From Phlegmacium glaucopus (lineage: Eukaryota > Basidiomycota > Agaricomycetes > Agaricales > Cortinariaceae): a stretch of 64,000 nt of DNA. Location of the stretch: the NCBI GenBank assembly GCA_015039465.1, contig MU130540.1, forward strand, positions 1 through 64,000, read 5' to 3'. Below, piece after piece: positions 1 to 11,836 of the stretch; position 1 is the stretch's first letter; every line of letters starts with the position of its first letter. Made by a program: the position numbers and the translations under genes. The notes under the pieces are model-generated. The model was not told the DNA's origin, did no database searches, and was given only the letters and a program-made list of their open reading frames with translations.

Positions 1-300
1 GACGTAGGAGGAGTAGAGTCGGAAACGAGGGAGAGTACTGGAACGGAGTACGGACTACCGGAAACGACTCCAACGGAGTCGGACCGGAGTAACGTGTGAC
101 GGAATGTGACGGAATGTAACAGCAGGATACACTAAAGGTGTCCTGAGAAAATGGGTGACACTCAAAACTTTATCTATGCTGTCCTAGGTTGTCTTGAGGT
201 GTCCTTGGATAAGTGTGTAACACTCAAATTTTACCTGTGCTGCTCTAGGGGTGTCCTGGGATGTCCTGGGATGTCCTGAGTAGTGATGTGATACTAACAA
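1..300. repeat. Imperfect short tandem repeats
   Basis: The first 120 bases are rich in 'ACGGAGT/GGAATGTGAC' words. A roughly 60-bp unit is repeated imperfectly at about 137-188 and 197-248 (GTGTCCT..GTGACACTCAAA..CTAGG), followed by a 10-bp run of GGGATGTCCT. No coding sequence is visible. This looks like decayed repeat sequence at the edge of the window. Confidence 0.5.
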
Positions 301-830
301 ATTACCCAAGGCTACCTAGGGCCAAAATCATTTTTCTTGATGCTGCTAGCCGGATCATGGCCTTAGCATCTCAACAGCACTATCCCAACCACTAATTTCA
401 AAATTGGTATATAGAAAAGCCACAGAAAAGCTCAAAGTAATTACAAGTAAAGTATCGTTAGACATCAGCCCTGAAAACTAGATCCAAAGACTGGATACCA
501 ATAGAATACCAATAATACAGACCATCACCGTTTCTTTGCCCAAACAAATGTTATGAATCCAATGGAGATCATTGTTAAATCATTATATTATTCACATGGA
601 CAAATTTAAAGTATTTAACACTAATGATGCTAAATTCACACAAGGTTCCATGATTTAAATTACCGGTGCTAACAAAAAGTGGAGAAATGGTTAATGGACT
701 CCAAAACTAATAGAATACGCTGTTCTGAGAACATAATGGATCAGATTATCTAGGAACCATTCACATAAAGACAAAACAACAACATAATAGTATTCCTCTC
801 ATTGCATTTCCGTTCATCAGTAACATGGAC
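301..830. other. AT-rich intergenic, nothing recognised
   Basis: There is no open frame of useful length and no terminal repeat. It may contain the promoter and undetected first exon(s) of the gene that follows. Confidence 0.4.
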
Positions 831-846
831 AAAAATTATGATAGCT

Positions 847-2017
847 TTGCTGCAAGTAGCCTAAGGTTCTGTTCTACATAGTCACATAAAGATTTCTCAT
901 CCAGTATATATAGAGACGGCACTTTCAAAAAATTTTGCAGAATATCTTGAGGGAAATGAAGACAATACTGTCGGATATGATCACCTATCACTTTTCAAGG
1001 TCAGGCCTATCCGTGTAATATTCAGATAACCTTTGTGTTGATCAATTGCAGTCTGAAGGATACCAAATGCATCCTTTTGGGAATCCTATGACCTACAGGC
1101 TAGTGAAGATTGGAGAGGGATCATCAGAATTCGAAGAAGCAACATTTACAGTTCATGGTGTTATACTTGATAAGGACCTCCCACCAATCCAGCTTGACAT
1201 GTATGCTGCATTTTTATTTTGCTTTCATTGTGGTGATCACATTTCCATAGCCATACGCTAAGAGATGAACAGAGCAAGAACAGATATGCGAAATTTATAC
1301 AACAATATGTCGCTGTGACAGGTATTGGCCTTGAAGAGTTCAGCAAAGTACTATCGGGACCCGCAAGAGTACATCAATATTTTGAAGATTTATTACCAGC
1401 TAACAAGCTTGAAGGATTGGAACCATTTTCCATTAATGGCAACCTTGCATTAGCCTGTCATACAAGATATTTTCAATCACATCATCATTGCCAATCAGCA
1501 GATCCACATCCCTTTGGGCCAGGGGTAGATCCAAATGATGATCTAAAGCAAATTGGCGGTGACCTATATATCCACACAGAAGATAATGTTGTTCAATATC
1601 TTGCAAGGAAGATTGAAACAGGACAGTCATTGAAGTAAGTTTACTTTGGAAACTATGGACCCAATGATCTTACTTGAACAATAGATATACCAACATACAT
1701 CCCATCCAATTCCAGAGAGGTGATATTGTCGAAGTCACTATTTCTTTTTTTTGTGTTCAAACTCAATTCGGCAAATTCAAGATGATGACAGCGTCAAGGA
1801 CATTAACATTGCTTGATGACAAATTCCAACAAGTATGAATTTTTACGCATTTTGATGATTGAAGAATATTTCTGATTGTATGCTACAGAAAGCACAGGAA
1901 CATGAGGTCAAAGATTTACTTGCCCCAAGACTTGAAAACATACATATGAAGTGTCGTCTTGTGGAAACAGAGGACATGCCTACCTCAGTAAAATTCTCAT
2001 GTATGGATCTGACCTAA
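847..2017 (+). CDS. Multi-exon protein of unknown function (5' end not resolved)
   Basis: I do not recognise the family, but the reading frame is intact across at least five exons. The readable frame runs through 'EYLEGNEDNTVGYDHLSLFK', splices to 'SEGYQMHPFGNPMTYRLV', then removes a 3n+2 intron near 1199-1252 (donor GTATGC, acceptor CATAG), giving 'LDIHTLRDEQSKNRYAKFIQ'. Further introns start near 1636 (GTAAGT) and 1833 (GTATGA). The stop is TAA at 2015-2017. The C-terminal part contains 'FQRGDIVEVTISFFCVQT', suggesting a compact beta-rich domain. The first exon and start codon are not identified; the frame is open only back to about 847. No frame break was found, so it is not an obvious relic even though transposon-derived DNA lies just downstream. 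Function unknown. Confidence 0.55.
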
Positions 2018-2364
2018 TTATTGTTATATTGAAATAAATATATAAATAATAATAATTGCTTGTTAATGTATCAAATTAAAGTGACATATCCATCTCTAAC
2101 TTGACTATTGTGTTGAACATTTGGACTATCTTAATCCATAAAGGTATTACATCAAAGTTAACAATAGTTGTGGAGGGAAAGTGATCAGTCATATCACGAG
2201 TACACTTATGTAAGTCGAGATAATTATTTTGCCTAGCATTACTATCCAATCCCACCGAGCTGAGCAACCAGATAAATATATATCAACATGCCATTCCTAA
2301 CGGCTAATTATTTACAGTTGTTTATAAACAATAAGCGCCAATTGGTTTTTATGTACCGGCATTA
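2018..2364. other. AT-rich intergenic
   Basis: Runs of TATAAATAATAATAATTG directly follow the stop codon of the upstream gene. No coding or repeat structure is seen before the transposon remnant at 2365. Confidence 0.4.
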
Positions 2365-3020
2365 GGGGAATTCAAAGTAAATGAAGCAACGGTTTCAAAA
2401 CCGTTGCTTCACTTTTTGTTGAGGAGATTTTGAAGCAGTTCAACTTTGATCGGTTGAGTAACCCTGACTTTACTTTAATTTTGAAGTAACTTCAAATCCA
2501 GCAGGGTTTAAAACACATCAAGACACTCTGATGATGGAGTTGTTATGATGAGACGACAAGGCATAGATAGAGATGTAGATAGCATATACAAACTTTATCC
2601 CCTCACATCAGTCAACTGATTGAAATGCCTCATCTCACGGAACGTCAGTAAAATGCAAATGCACTTCTTGATACGGTTCTTGACCTTGGAATTGGCAACT
2701 TTAGCTTTTTCTACGGTGATGGAGGTGGTAAATCAGTCATAGATAGAGTAAATTATATTTGAGGTTATTAAGATTAAATGTAAATGAGAGACTGAAAGGC
2801 AAAGACTCATAGACTCAATAAACACATCGTGTCGACGGTCATTTCCAGGGCAATTCAAACACTGCTGCAACCAGGTCTCCCCGACCATCGAAAAAAGTAA
2901 AGTTGCAACAATTTGAAGCCGCTGGTTCACATCATTTGATGGAAAATTGAAGCATGGGACTAAAAAGAGAAAGTGAAGCAACGGTTTTGAAACCGCTGCT
3001 TTGTTTACTTTGAATTCCCC
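2365..3020. mobile_element. 656-bp non-autonomous DNA transposon (MITE) with ~50-bp inverted termini
   Basis: The left end begins GGGGAATTCAAAGTAAA and the right end is its reverse complement. About 50 bp of terminal inverted repeat match with roughly three mismatches. Both ends are flanked by TA (2363-2364 and 3021-3022), the expected target duplication of Tc1/mariner-type elements. Each terminus also contains a smaller near-perfect palindrome (GAAGCAACGGTTT / AAACCGTTGCTTC). No transposase frame is present. Class assignment rests only on the TA flanks and terminal repeats. Confidence 0.8.
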
Positions 3021-3022
3021 TA

Positions 3023-4809
3023 TTTACTAAATACCCCTTTTCTCATCCTTCCCTTCATACCAAAGTATGTCTCACCCAACCACACATCTCGTATCAAGAA
3101 CATTGTCTCATTGGAATCTTTCCAGACTGGGGACACTCTTCGCATGTGTCCACCCAACTAGCTTACATAACAGCAGCTGCCTGTGTAACTAGCCATAAAC
3201 AATATTAAATAGATTTTTTATTCTAAGTGAACACAAGAAACGAGCATGAACGTCTGTGTTGATCTCTCAGATCAAATCTTCCTTTGATAACATAACATTC
3301 AACTAAATTGAACTTATTATTGGTCACTGTATGTTGTAACACAGATATAATGAAAAACCTAAGTACTGTAGGCTTCCAAAACAGAGTAGTCACCAAAAAA
3401 ATGATGGCACTCCATAGAATTATATTACAATCTATGATTATGTTCACTTATATTTTTCTGACACACCCCAAAGGCACCACAATGGTTTCTTTGCCTTTCT
3501 TGTAACACCTTACATCGACCATATGCCCAATAATTCTCTTATTTATTGGCATTATTGGCAGGTAGGAATAAAGTCAAACTTATATTCACTCACCCTGCTC
3601 AGTACATCCCTAAACTGCATGAAATAGCTTTAAAAAATATAATATAAGCAGATCAATAGATATACCTTATATTGTCCTGTCACCTGGTTCAGAAAGAGAT
3701 ATTGAAATTGAAATCATGAAGAAAAAGAAAGAACAGAAAACTTAACTTACCCCAATAACACATTCTTTCTTCTTCAGGACCGCCCAATACCTATGTACAT
3801 AGGTACTGATCTCCCATTCTGAGTTCACATTTACTCGAAATTCTATGTAGTATCCTTTTCCGATAGTGCCCATATTTCCAAATAAGTCGTAAGGAAGATT
3901 ATGAATAATCAATAAATAAGAAGAATTAGAACAAGCAAAATCAAAGATAGTTATGAGGTAAAGCTAAAATATCTTATTCGACTACAAAGAATAAGTAACA
4001 TTATATATTGACTATTCCATTAAATATGGTGAAAAAAAAAAATATAACATGTAGATGCCTGTCATAAATGATCACGACCATTATTTTCACATGATGTGTG
4101 AGGATTTGTAAGACAAAAATGAAGTCTATGTAGTCAAACATTATGTTAACAAAGGAAGAACTGATCTGGGAGATCAGCGAGAGTGAAGGGAAAGATGTGG
4201 GCAGTGGTTTGTATGTTATCAAAGGAGGAAGAAATGATCCAGGAGATCAGTGAGAGTGAAAGGGAAAATGTGGGCATAGTTTGGGCAAAAACCCGAAGGG
4301 TTTTTCGACCAAAACAAGGGTCCTGATCTATGGAAAAACAAATCTAAGATGAGCTGTGATGGGTGGGAGGGCCCAAGCAGCATAGCAATCTAAGATAGCT
4401 GACATAATTGAAGACAGATTGCGTCGAGTCACGGAAAAAGTGAAAAATGAAAGGCAACTATTGTAGTGAAGAAAAATTGCTGCGAAAAAGGGAGTGGAGG
4501 GTGGGTGAAAAGAATGAGCTGCTCAGATGACGAGCAGGGAAATCCAGTCCAATGTTGAAGGTTGTTGTTACGAACTTTCTTTTCTTTTTCTTATCTCCAC
4601 CGAACACATGTCCGTTTCACATACACACACGCTATGCTCTCTTTTCATCTCCGCTCCACATGCTTTCCTTTCTCTTTTCATATGTTTCATCTATTCTTAC
4701 ATATGCATACCCTCTTACATGCGGATGTTTCACCTATGCACGACTCTCTCTCTCTTACCTAGTATAAATATCGTATTTACTACTCGCTGTAACCCTAGCT
4801 AATTCTTGA
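3023..4809. other. AT-rich gene-free stretch with a ~72-bp tandem duplication
   Basis: No supported gene. A segment around 4147-4215 (AAAGGAAGAACTGATC..GAGATCAGCGAGAGTGAA) is repeated imperfectly at about 4216-4286. A pyrimidine-rich tract at 4565-4760 creates overlapping spurious frames rich in F, S, L and H that I do not regard as coding. Confidence 0.45.
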
Positions 4810-5151
4810 CATCAGGAAAATCTAGAAAAAACTTAAACAGGCTTATTCTTGGCTTAGTGGGCTTATTGCCTGCTAAGCACAAATAAGCCAAAAATAAGTA
4901 AATGACTTGGCTTAGATGCCTTAATTTACAACTTAACACACTTAATTTGTACTTAATTCAACTTAGATCACCAGATTTTGAATTCCAAGCTCAAATAAGT
5001 AGCCTTAAGTACTCATTAAGCCTGTGTAAGCCAAGTCATTTTCTTATTTTTGGCTTATTTGTGCTTAGCAGGCAATAAGCCCACTAAGCCAAGAATAAGC
5101 CCACTAAGCCAAGAATAAGCCTGTTTAAGTTTTTTCTATATTTTCCTGATG
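4810..5151. mobile_element. Foldback-type element with ~100-bp inverted arms
   Basis: The left arm (from CATCAGGAAAAT at 4810 to about 4913) is repeated in inverse orientation in the right arm (about 5030-5151) with very few mismatches. The right arm carries one extra copy of a 20-bp unit (AATAAGCCCACTAAGCCAAG). The arms enclose only about 115 bp, so the strand could form a long hairpin. I could not find a convincing target-site duplication. It could be a foldback/MITE remnant or a locus that yields a hairpin RNA. Confidence 0.7.
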
Positions 5152-6651
5152 GAGAATCAACCTTTGGTTACCTTACTCTAGAACGACCTCAAACTCTTTA
5201 GACAATACCTCGAGAACAACTCTCTTGGCATTCTATTGAGCTCACTGTTGAACGAACTCGATCTTCATACGACTGTTTATGATCAGAATCCTCTGAATCG
5301 TTTGAAGTTGTAACAGTTGTGGCCATGAACCAGAGAAGCTGGTCACATGTCACAATCCTTATCTCCACATAGACCAAATTCTATGTTCACGCTTGTTCCT
5401 CGCGTTCACTTAGAATAAAAAATTTACGGTAATACAAAAGGGGAAAATATTGATCGTTGAGCAGACAACATTTCCCACCCTGTAAATTAGTCCATAAACG
5501 GTAACCATTTCCTTCTATATGTGTATGAAACTTGTCACATAGGGTCCCTAGAAGAGTATAAGAACGAGTCTTTACTACATAAGACTCGTAACTGAGGTGA
5601 GCATAACTTCATTCTTTGTTATTACAGCTTCTTATTGTCTTTTACCTAGCTTCGTATTCTAGGTGTGTAGTATTAATAAATACTCAGTCATTTGCCTAGC
5701 AAACAACGGAGCTTCGTATTCTAGGAATCCAACAGAGAAGTGCTCCCCAATTGTGAGCAATTCTATTCTTATTTGTATATGTGATTTACAGGGGAAGAAG
5801 CTATAGACTGCTGGGCGTTGTCTTATCCGATAATGAGCTAGCCCTCGTACCTCGGGCTCGCTCATCGCGGATTGAATTATGGTCGACGGAAGCGGTGATC
5901 GGATGAGTGTGTATTGGGGCATCCGTGATTGAGAATATCAACACAAGGCGAAAATGAAGGAAAGAGCGGAGGAGTCAGAAAGCCTGAGTGATTCCTTCCC
6001 CCCAGTAGCAAGAGCGCCCTCAAGCACATTCGAGTCGAACCAGGCAGAATCGTGAGTCTCCGGCTCCCTTCAAATCCCTTACTCTATACCCTTCCTCACA
6101 TAACCTGAGGCAACCAGCACAGTAATATAGCCTGCAGCACTAACCTTTGCAACATGATGGATCCAGAAGCCAGTAAAGCTGGATCCCTAGACATGGATAT
6201 TGATATGGCCTTCTGCTCTCTAGTGCTCGATGGAATGCTTTTTTTGAGGTCGAGCTTGTAATAAATACCATTACTGTTACTGCAATATAGACATTTCTTG
6301 GAATGCAAGAAAAAGACGATGAACAAGACGGTACGTAACGTAAGTACGAATATCATATTGGAGTCGATATATGTTCTGTGAGGCATTGCACCGTTGTACG
6401 CCCAGCCCCTCAAGCCTCCCTGTCGCATACATTTACAATAATTATAACAATGAGCAAAAACAGCAAAGACGAGTACTATTAGTAAGTATCTAACGAAAGA
6501 GCAAACGCAAAGCAGGGAGAGCTAGAAACAAAAAGCGTGATATGAATAACCTATGATTAAGAAAAAAAAGGAAATATATGCGTGTATGATGAAATGATAT
6601 GATACCAGAAATAAACCGAGTGCAATCGAGTCAATAATAATAAACACCTTA
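5152..6651. other. Gene-free region, 3' flank of the transcription factor
   Basis: Open frames here are short and lack coding character. A 16-bp word AGCTTCGTATTCTAGG occurs at about 5649 and 5711. The last few hundred bases are probably the 3' untranslated region of the minus-strand factor ending at 6652. Confidence 0.4.
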
Positions 6652-9600
6652 TCAGTCATCAAAGAACTGGCGTGGAGAGCCGACCTATGTAAATGACGCA
6701 GAAAAAAAAAAAGATTAGGGTCAGCATCGTCCGTAATCGGCACAAGCAATTGAGGTAGGTAAGGGTTACCTTGCTCATATACGACTGCCACGTTTCCTGT
6801 AAACTATGATCATCAGCAGCGATACCTCTAAGCGCACCCTCGGGTGTATAATGTTGATGATGATGCTGACGTTCATGTATCTGCTGCATATGAGGAGACA
6901 AATCAGACGAAGTGTTATCATACGCAGATCCTCCAGATCCAGCGCCAGATCGGGAACCGGGGCCAGGAGCGGAAGAAGTTGGTTGCTGATCAGGCATGGC
7001 GAACGAGTCGGAAGCAGCTGGCCAGTATGTAACATAGGATGACGATGAAGATGTGGCTGAGATGGGTGTAGGCGGAACATATGCCGGGGTGGATGGGGTG
7101 GCGTAATTTACTGAGGAAGTACCGGAAGTCAAGTCTGGAGTGGGATATTGGGAATATTTTTGGGGAACAGCATACATAGAATGTTGTTGTTGTGGTTGTT
7201 GAACTACGACTGAATGTCGTGTATGTGGTTGCACACGTTGCGAAATGTGTTGGCCAGGTGGAAGCGGCGCATGTGAAGGAGGAGGAAGACCAGCGGCGTC
7301 GGAATGGTGCGTCGGTTGATAGTGGTGTTGTTGATGTTGTTGGTAAGCCTGATGAATATTCGGTTGTGATTGTGATTGTGATACGTGTCTTTGCATTGGC
7401 GGGAGAGCAGTAACAGCGGAGTGACGAGAAGAAACATGAGATGACGATGTCGAGGATACCACCATTCCATGGTCTGGCTCTGCAAGCATCTGGGACTGAT
7501 GTTGCTGGTCGTCGTAGTCGTAAGAATCACGCTGTTGACGATACTGAGGAACCGCTTGTTGTTGTTGCTGCTTCTGCTGCGGTAACTGACGCTGTTGAAT
7601 TTCCAACTGCTGACGATGCTGGTCCTGCATCTGTTGCTGTCGTAAAAGCTCATGCTGCTGTCTCTGAATTTCTTGTTCATGCGCTTGCTGTCTCTGGACT
7701 CTGCGTTGTTGATGTAATTGTTGTTGTCTGGCCAGCTCTTGCCGTTCTCTCTCTTGTCTTTCCATCTCACGATTCGCAGCTTCCTCTCGTTCCCATTTCA
7801 ACTGCTCTGTTTCCTGTCCGTCGAAATGTTGACGTTGATAATCGGGTTGATGCATGGCCTGTTGCTGCTGCTGCTGCTGCTGTTGGTACTGTTGTTGCTG
7901 CGACTGCTGGTGATGATGCAGACGCGCCGTATGCATCTGCGTAGGTTGCTCATGACGTACCCCACTGCTACTACTACCCTGCCCTCTCGTCCCTTCGTCC
8001 ACAACCATCGGTCCACCCCCAAACACTTCCCCACCCGCCTTAAACGCATTCTCAATCTGGCTCTTAATAACTCCATCAAACATATTGAGCTCCGATACCA
8101 AACTAGAATGAACACCCGCAAACGAAGGATTATCAGTCAACACCATTTGTGGTGAATTACTTGATGATGAATATGATTTGCTCGAGGTGCTACCGGCGCC
8201 AACGCTACCTCCTGCAGCGGCAGCAGCTGTGGATGTGGATGTAGATTTCGCTGTGAGAGTATGCGTTTTACCGCTAAAAATCGATAGTTCATCTTTCGTT
8301 TCTTCTTCTGGATTGGATGGTTTGAAGATGTCGTTAGGGATTTTGGGTGGAAGACCACTGTTAGCGTCCCGATAGGCTTGTTGAGCTTTTATTTGCAAGC
8401 GTCTCATGATAGGCTTTAAGTTTTGATTTGGGTTGGAATAACAAAAATCAAAGTGGATGAATGCCGTACCAGGAACTTGATAGCTCGACCACCGTAGGCG
8501 GACGCATCCTCGAACATGTCACAAGCATTCTTGAGCTCCAATAAAGCAGCAGGCGCAACTCTAGAACGCGAACTATGAGTGGCAACGGATGCCAACATCA
8601 CCTATCGATAAAGTATGTTAGCACTCGAGCTAAAAAAAAAGAAATCCATTTAAGCATAAAATTGGGATTTAATCCATCTTTCCGGACGTTTCCCCCACCA
8701 AGAAAAAGTCAAGGTTTATAATGATAATAATAAAAAGGCATACCGAAGCCGAAAACGCATGTGTCCAAAGCACCCAAAACCTCGCAATCTGGGCTGGGAA
8801 TAACGTAAACTGATGCTTGACAGAAGCCACAATAGTACATGCACTGCGATAGCCTGCCAAGAAAGAAGGTGCATATTGACTCTTGATAGGATCTGATGGA
8901 TTGCTAGAAATCGCGTGGGCGAAGAAGCATCGGTGGATATAGAGTAAAGCTATGGGGGGGAAAGGATGGTGATCGGATTGTTGAATGTGGAAATATTTGA
9001 GTTAGTTTTATGTTTAGAACATGATCAGGAACCAAAAAAAAAGCAGAAGGAAGGAAGGAAGGAAGGAAGTGAACGAGAAATGGGGGATATAAATAAAGAT
9101 TAAGAATTAAAAAAAAGACGACTAACTGAGCTCCCTATAATTCAATGGCATAAAATGCGACATCGTCTCTGCCAGACCTTTTCCTTGTGGTGGTTGTCCC
9201 TGCGCATACAACGGCAAATCCATATCACGCACTTTCCTATCCAATTCAAGGATAATAGAATATTTGGGTGCGCGGGATGTTAATGTGCTTTGCACAACGG
9301 CGGAAACGCATTCAGCGCCGAATCGTGCTTTCCAGTAGGGGACTAGTGTGTGATAAGCCGAGAGAGAAAAGTCAATTTTGATGATCAATAGGTAATAGGG
9401 AGGAAAGAGACTAACAGCTAGGTTGGATAGTCCCATCATCTGCCATGGTTTGATCAGGATCAAAGGGTAATTCGCAGTCCACGAATGGAAGGGAGAAGGT
9501 CGATAATCGACCAGTGGCTAGACTCTGTACATGTTGGGCAAAGAAGGGTACATTAGTTGATAACAATCCATGAAAATGAGATGAAAAGGTAGAAGAATGA

Positions 9601-11836
9601 ATGTATAAGAGACGTAGGTGTTAAGGAGGGAAAAAATTAATAGAATGGAATGAATGAAGTCAAAGATATAAAAATAACATACCTGCCAACAATCCGTAAT
9701 GAAAAGTTCCCAGAACAAAGCTCGTCGTTTCTGAACCTCACCTGGGGTCAATTTCCACCGAGCACAATCTCGATCTATTCAATATCAAAAATAAAAGAAA
9801 TGGTGCGTTAAGTAAGATGTCATAAATTGTGTTGAAATTTTCAACGTACGCAGACCAACCTATAAAAAAACTAATCAGACATATTCCCTCAAAAAAAAGG
9901 AAAGAAAAAGAAACTCACACTTTGCGCCAACTTACAAGCTAACCCCATAAGTGCCCACGTACTCTCAATACTATTCTCTCCACTACATATACCCTCATAA
10001 ATAGCCATAAGGCTTAATGCTTGGACCGTAGCGACTGATGGTGGTCGTTCGAAGATACCGTTACGGGATGATTTTGAATCTATGTTTTTGGGGGATTGGA
10101 AGTAGGAAGGAAATTTTATTAGCATAAGGATTCAAAGCTTCCAGAAGAAAGCAAGTAGAGAGCAAAAAACAAAAAAAAACTCACCAGCAGAAGCTTGAGG
10201 ATCCAAGTTCAACGAAACCTTGGTAAGTTGATAAAACCTCTCAGCAGGAATATTATCAGGTGGAGATGGCAGATTCGTATCCGTTAACGCGCCGAAGCAG
10301 AATAACACAAAGAGGAGGGCCAAGTCGTGTGAGTTACCTGTTCTTGGTTGGGAATGTTGTGATTGGGTTTTTCCAGAGAGGATGGAACTGGTGGAAGGCG
10401 AAGATATGTTACTAGGCGGTGTGTTAACCGTTTGTGTTTGAGTGCCAGGACCTGACGGCGCTTGTTGTTGCAGTGGTGGTGAAGATGCCAAAGCAGCAGC
10501 TTCTTCATACCAAAGAGGTAGCATCTCCTCTTCAATCTGTCTTCTTGTAACAGCACCGAAAAACCAAGGAGCTTGTTCGAGATATATCTGGATTAAACGG
10601 AGTGCTTCGGTGTAGGTAGGAAGGTAGTATGTGGTTAATGTACGCAGCGTGATCGGTTGGGCTTTGAAGTGGGTTAGGGATGTTGATGTTGGTGATTCTG
10701 GTGCAGGAAGAGAAGGTACGAGAGGGAAAGAAGCTGCGAGACTTGTTATAGAGGATGGGAGAGAGACGTCGCTGCTTGAATAAAACCGATGGTGTTGTTG
10801 TGTATGTGCTAAGTTGGAGTGTTCTTGACTGTAGTATATTTGGGATTGAGATGGATTGGATTGGAGGTCCGAATAAGAATATGAAGATGTTGAGGGAGAA
10901 GCGGCGGCTTCGCCCTATATGTACGTGTGAATGAGAGTGGAGATGGGTGGAATAAAGTACTTACAATGAGAAGCGACTGTAAAGGAGAAAGGTATATGTT
11001 CATTTTATGGCACAAAAATTCATGATATATGACAAACGAACCTCTGAGCCAGCAGATCTGCCATAAAATGTAGCAGCTCCGTCATCATGAATGGCCAAGG
11101 TTCCAAACGCGTCAATATATTGTTCTTCATCACCCTCCCCTTCCTCGGCGTCAATGCCATCCTCGCCTGGAGCCCCTTGAGTAGCGGAGTGTAGTTCAAT
11201 AGATGACTTGATTGCAAGCAAATCACGATGCAAAAGAGGATGAGGCTCTCCTCCAGGACCACTAACAGTAGACTGAAGAATGGCAAGTGCATCTTCCAGG
11301 AGACGGATACGGTCGGACATCTTTGCAATCTTTTGATGAAGTTTCTCAGTGTCTGCAAGCACGAATCTACGCGTCATATTAACCATCGTAAAGACGATGA
11401 AAAGATAAATATAAATGATATACCGAGTTCCTTGGCCCGTTATTAAACTTCCATTTGGACATATGGCCGAACAGCCTCTTCGTTTGCAACTGTCATCGAC
11501 AAGATGTTATATAGAAAGCACATGTGGTGAAGGATCGGAGAAAGGAATTTGGAATCTTAGGATGGTTGGAATTGGAGGAAAGGATGGGGGTGTTACAGAC
11601 CTTGAGCAGGGAACGGTTTTGTCGCATTTGAGCTTTAGGCTGTGCAGACTCGTTAGAAATGGGAATGTGGTGCCTTTCCATATACTTACCGTCTGCATTC
11701 AGCACATGAGAGTGCACCTAGAAGACAATGAAAAAAAGCTCGTGGCTGTGGTAAAAGAGCGCCTACCTCTAGCTCGCTTGGATTCCTTGTCTTGTACTCG
11801 TTGACTTGGAGGATCCTTACGGGAAACCTGGGGCAT
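6652..11836 (-). CDS. Zn2Cys6 (Gal4-type) transcription factor with fungal_trans domain and long poly-Q tail
   Basis: A nuclear DNA-binding regulator. Joined exons from the ATG at 11836 give 'MPQVSRKDPPSQRVQ', then a Zn2Cys6 cluster: CAEC, then RRLKLKC, DKTVPC, SSC, KRRGC and SAIC, with the six cysteines correctly spaced. Exons near 11767-11836, 11690-11717, 11601-11639 and 11424-11489 keep phase exactly. A coiled-coil linker (ADTEKLHQKIAKMSDRIRLL) follows, then 'GAATFYGRSAGSE', which starts the regulatory (fungal_trans) domain seen in many basidiomycete factors; later exons carry 'FFGAVTRRQIEEEMLPLWYE' and helical blocks. The C-terminal exon (up to 8407) is very rich in Gln, His and Ser, including runs of Q near 7855-7910. 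The final intron (donor GTAACC) leads to a last exon ending 'GSPRQFFDD', TGA at 6652-6654. Target genes cannot be inferred. Confidence 0.88.
9047..9069. repeat. (GGAA)n microsatellite
   Basis: About six tandem AAGG/GGAA units lie within an intron of the transcription factor gene. Confidence 0.8.

Noticed and set aside
4527..4802. Overlapping plus-strand frames rich in F, L, S and H
   Set aside because: They arise from a pyrimidine-rich tract; no start context, splice sites or similarity.
4801..5160. Target-site duplication for the foldback element
   Set aside because: Flanks on the two sides show no convincing direct repeat, so insertion by transposition is not demonstrated.
7441..8155. Long plus-strand frames opposite the transcription factor
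   Set aside because: They are antisense shadows of the repetitive CAG/CAA-rich exon of the factor and lack any domain.
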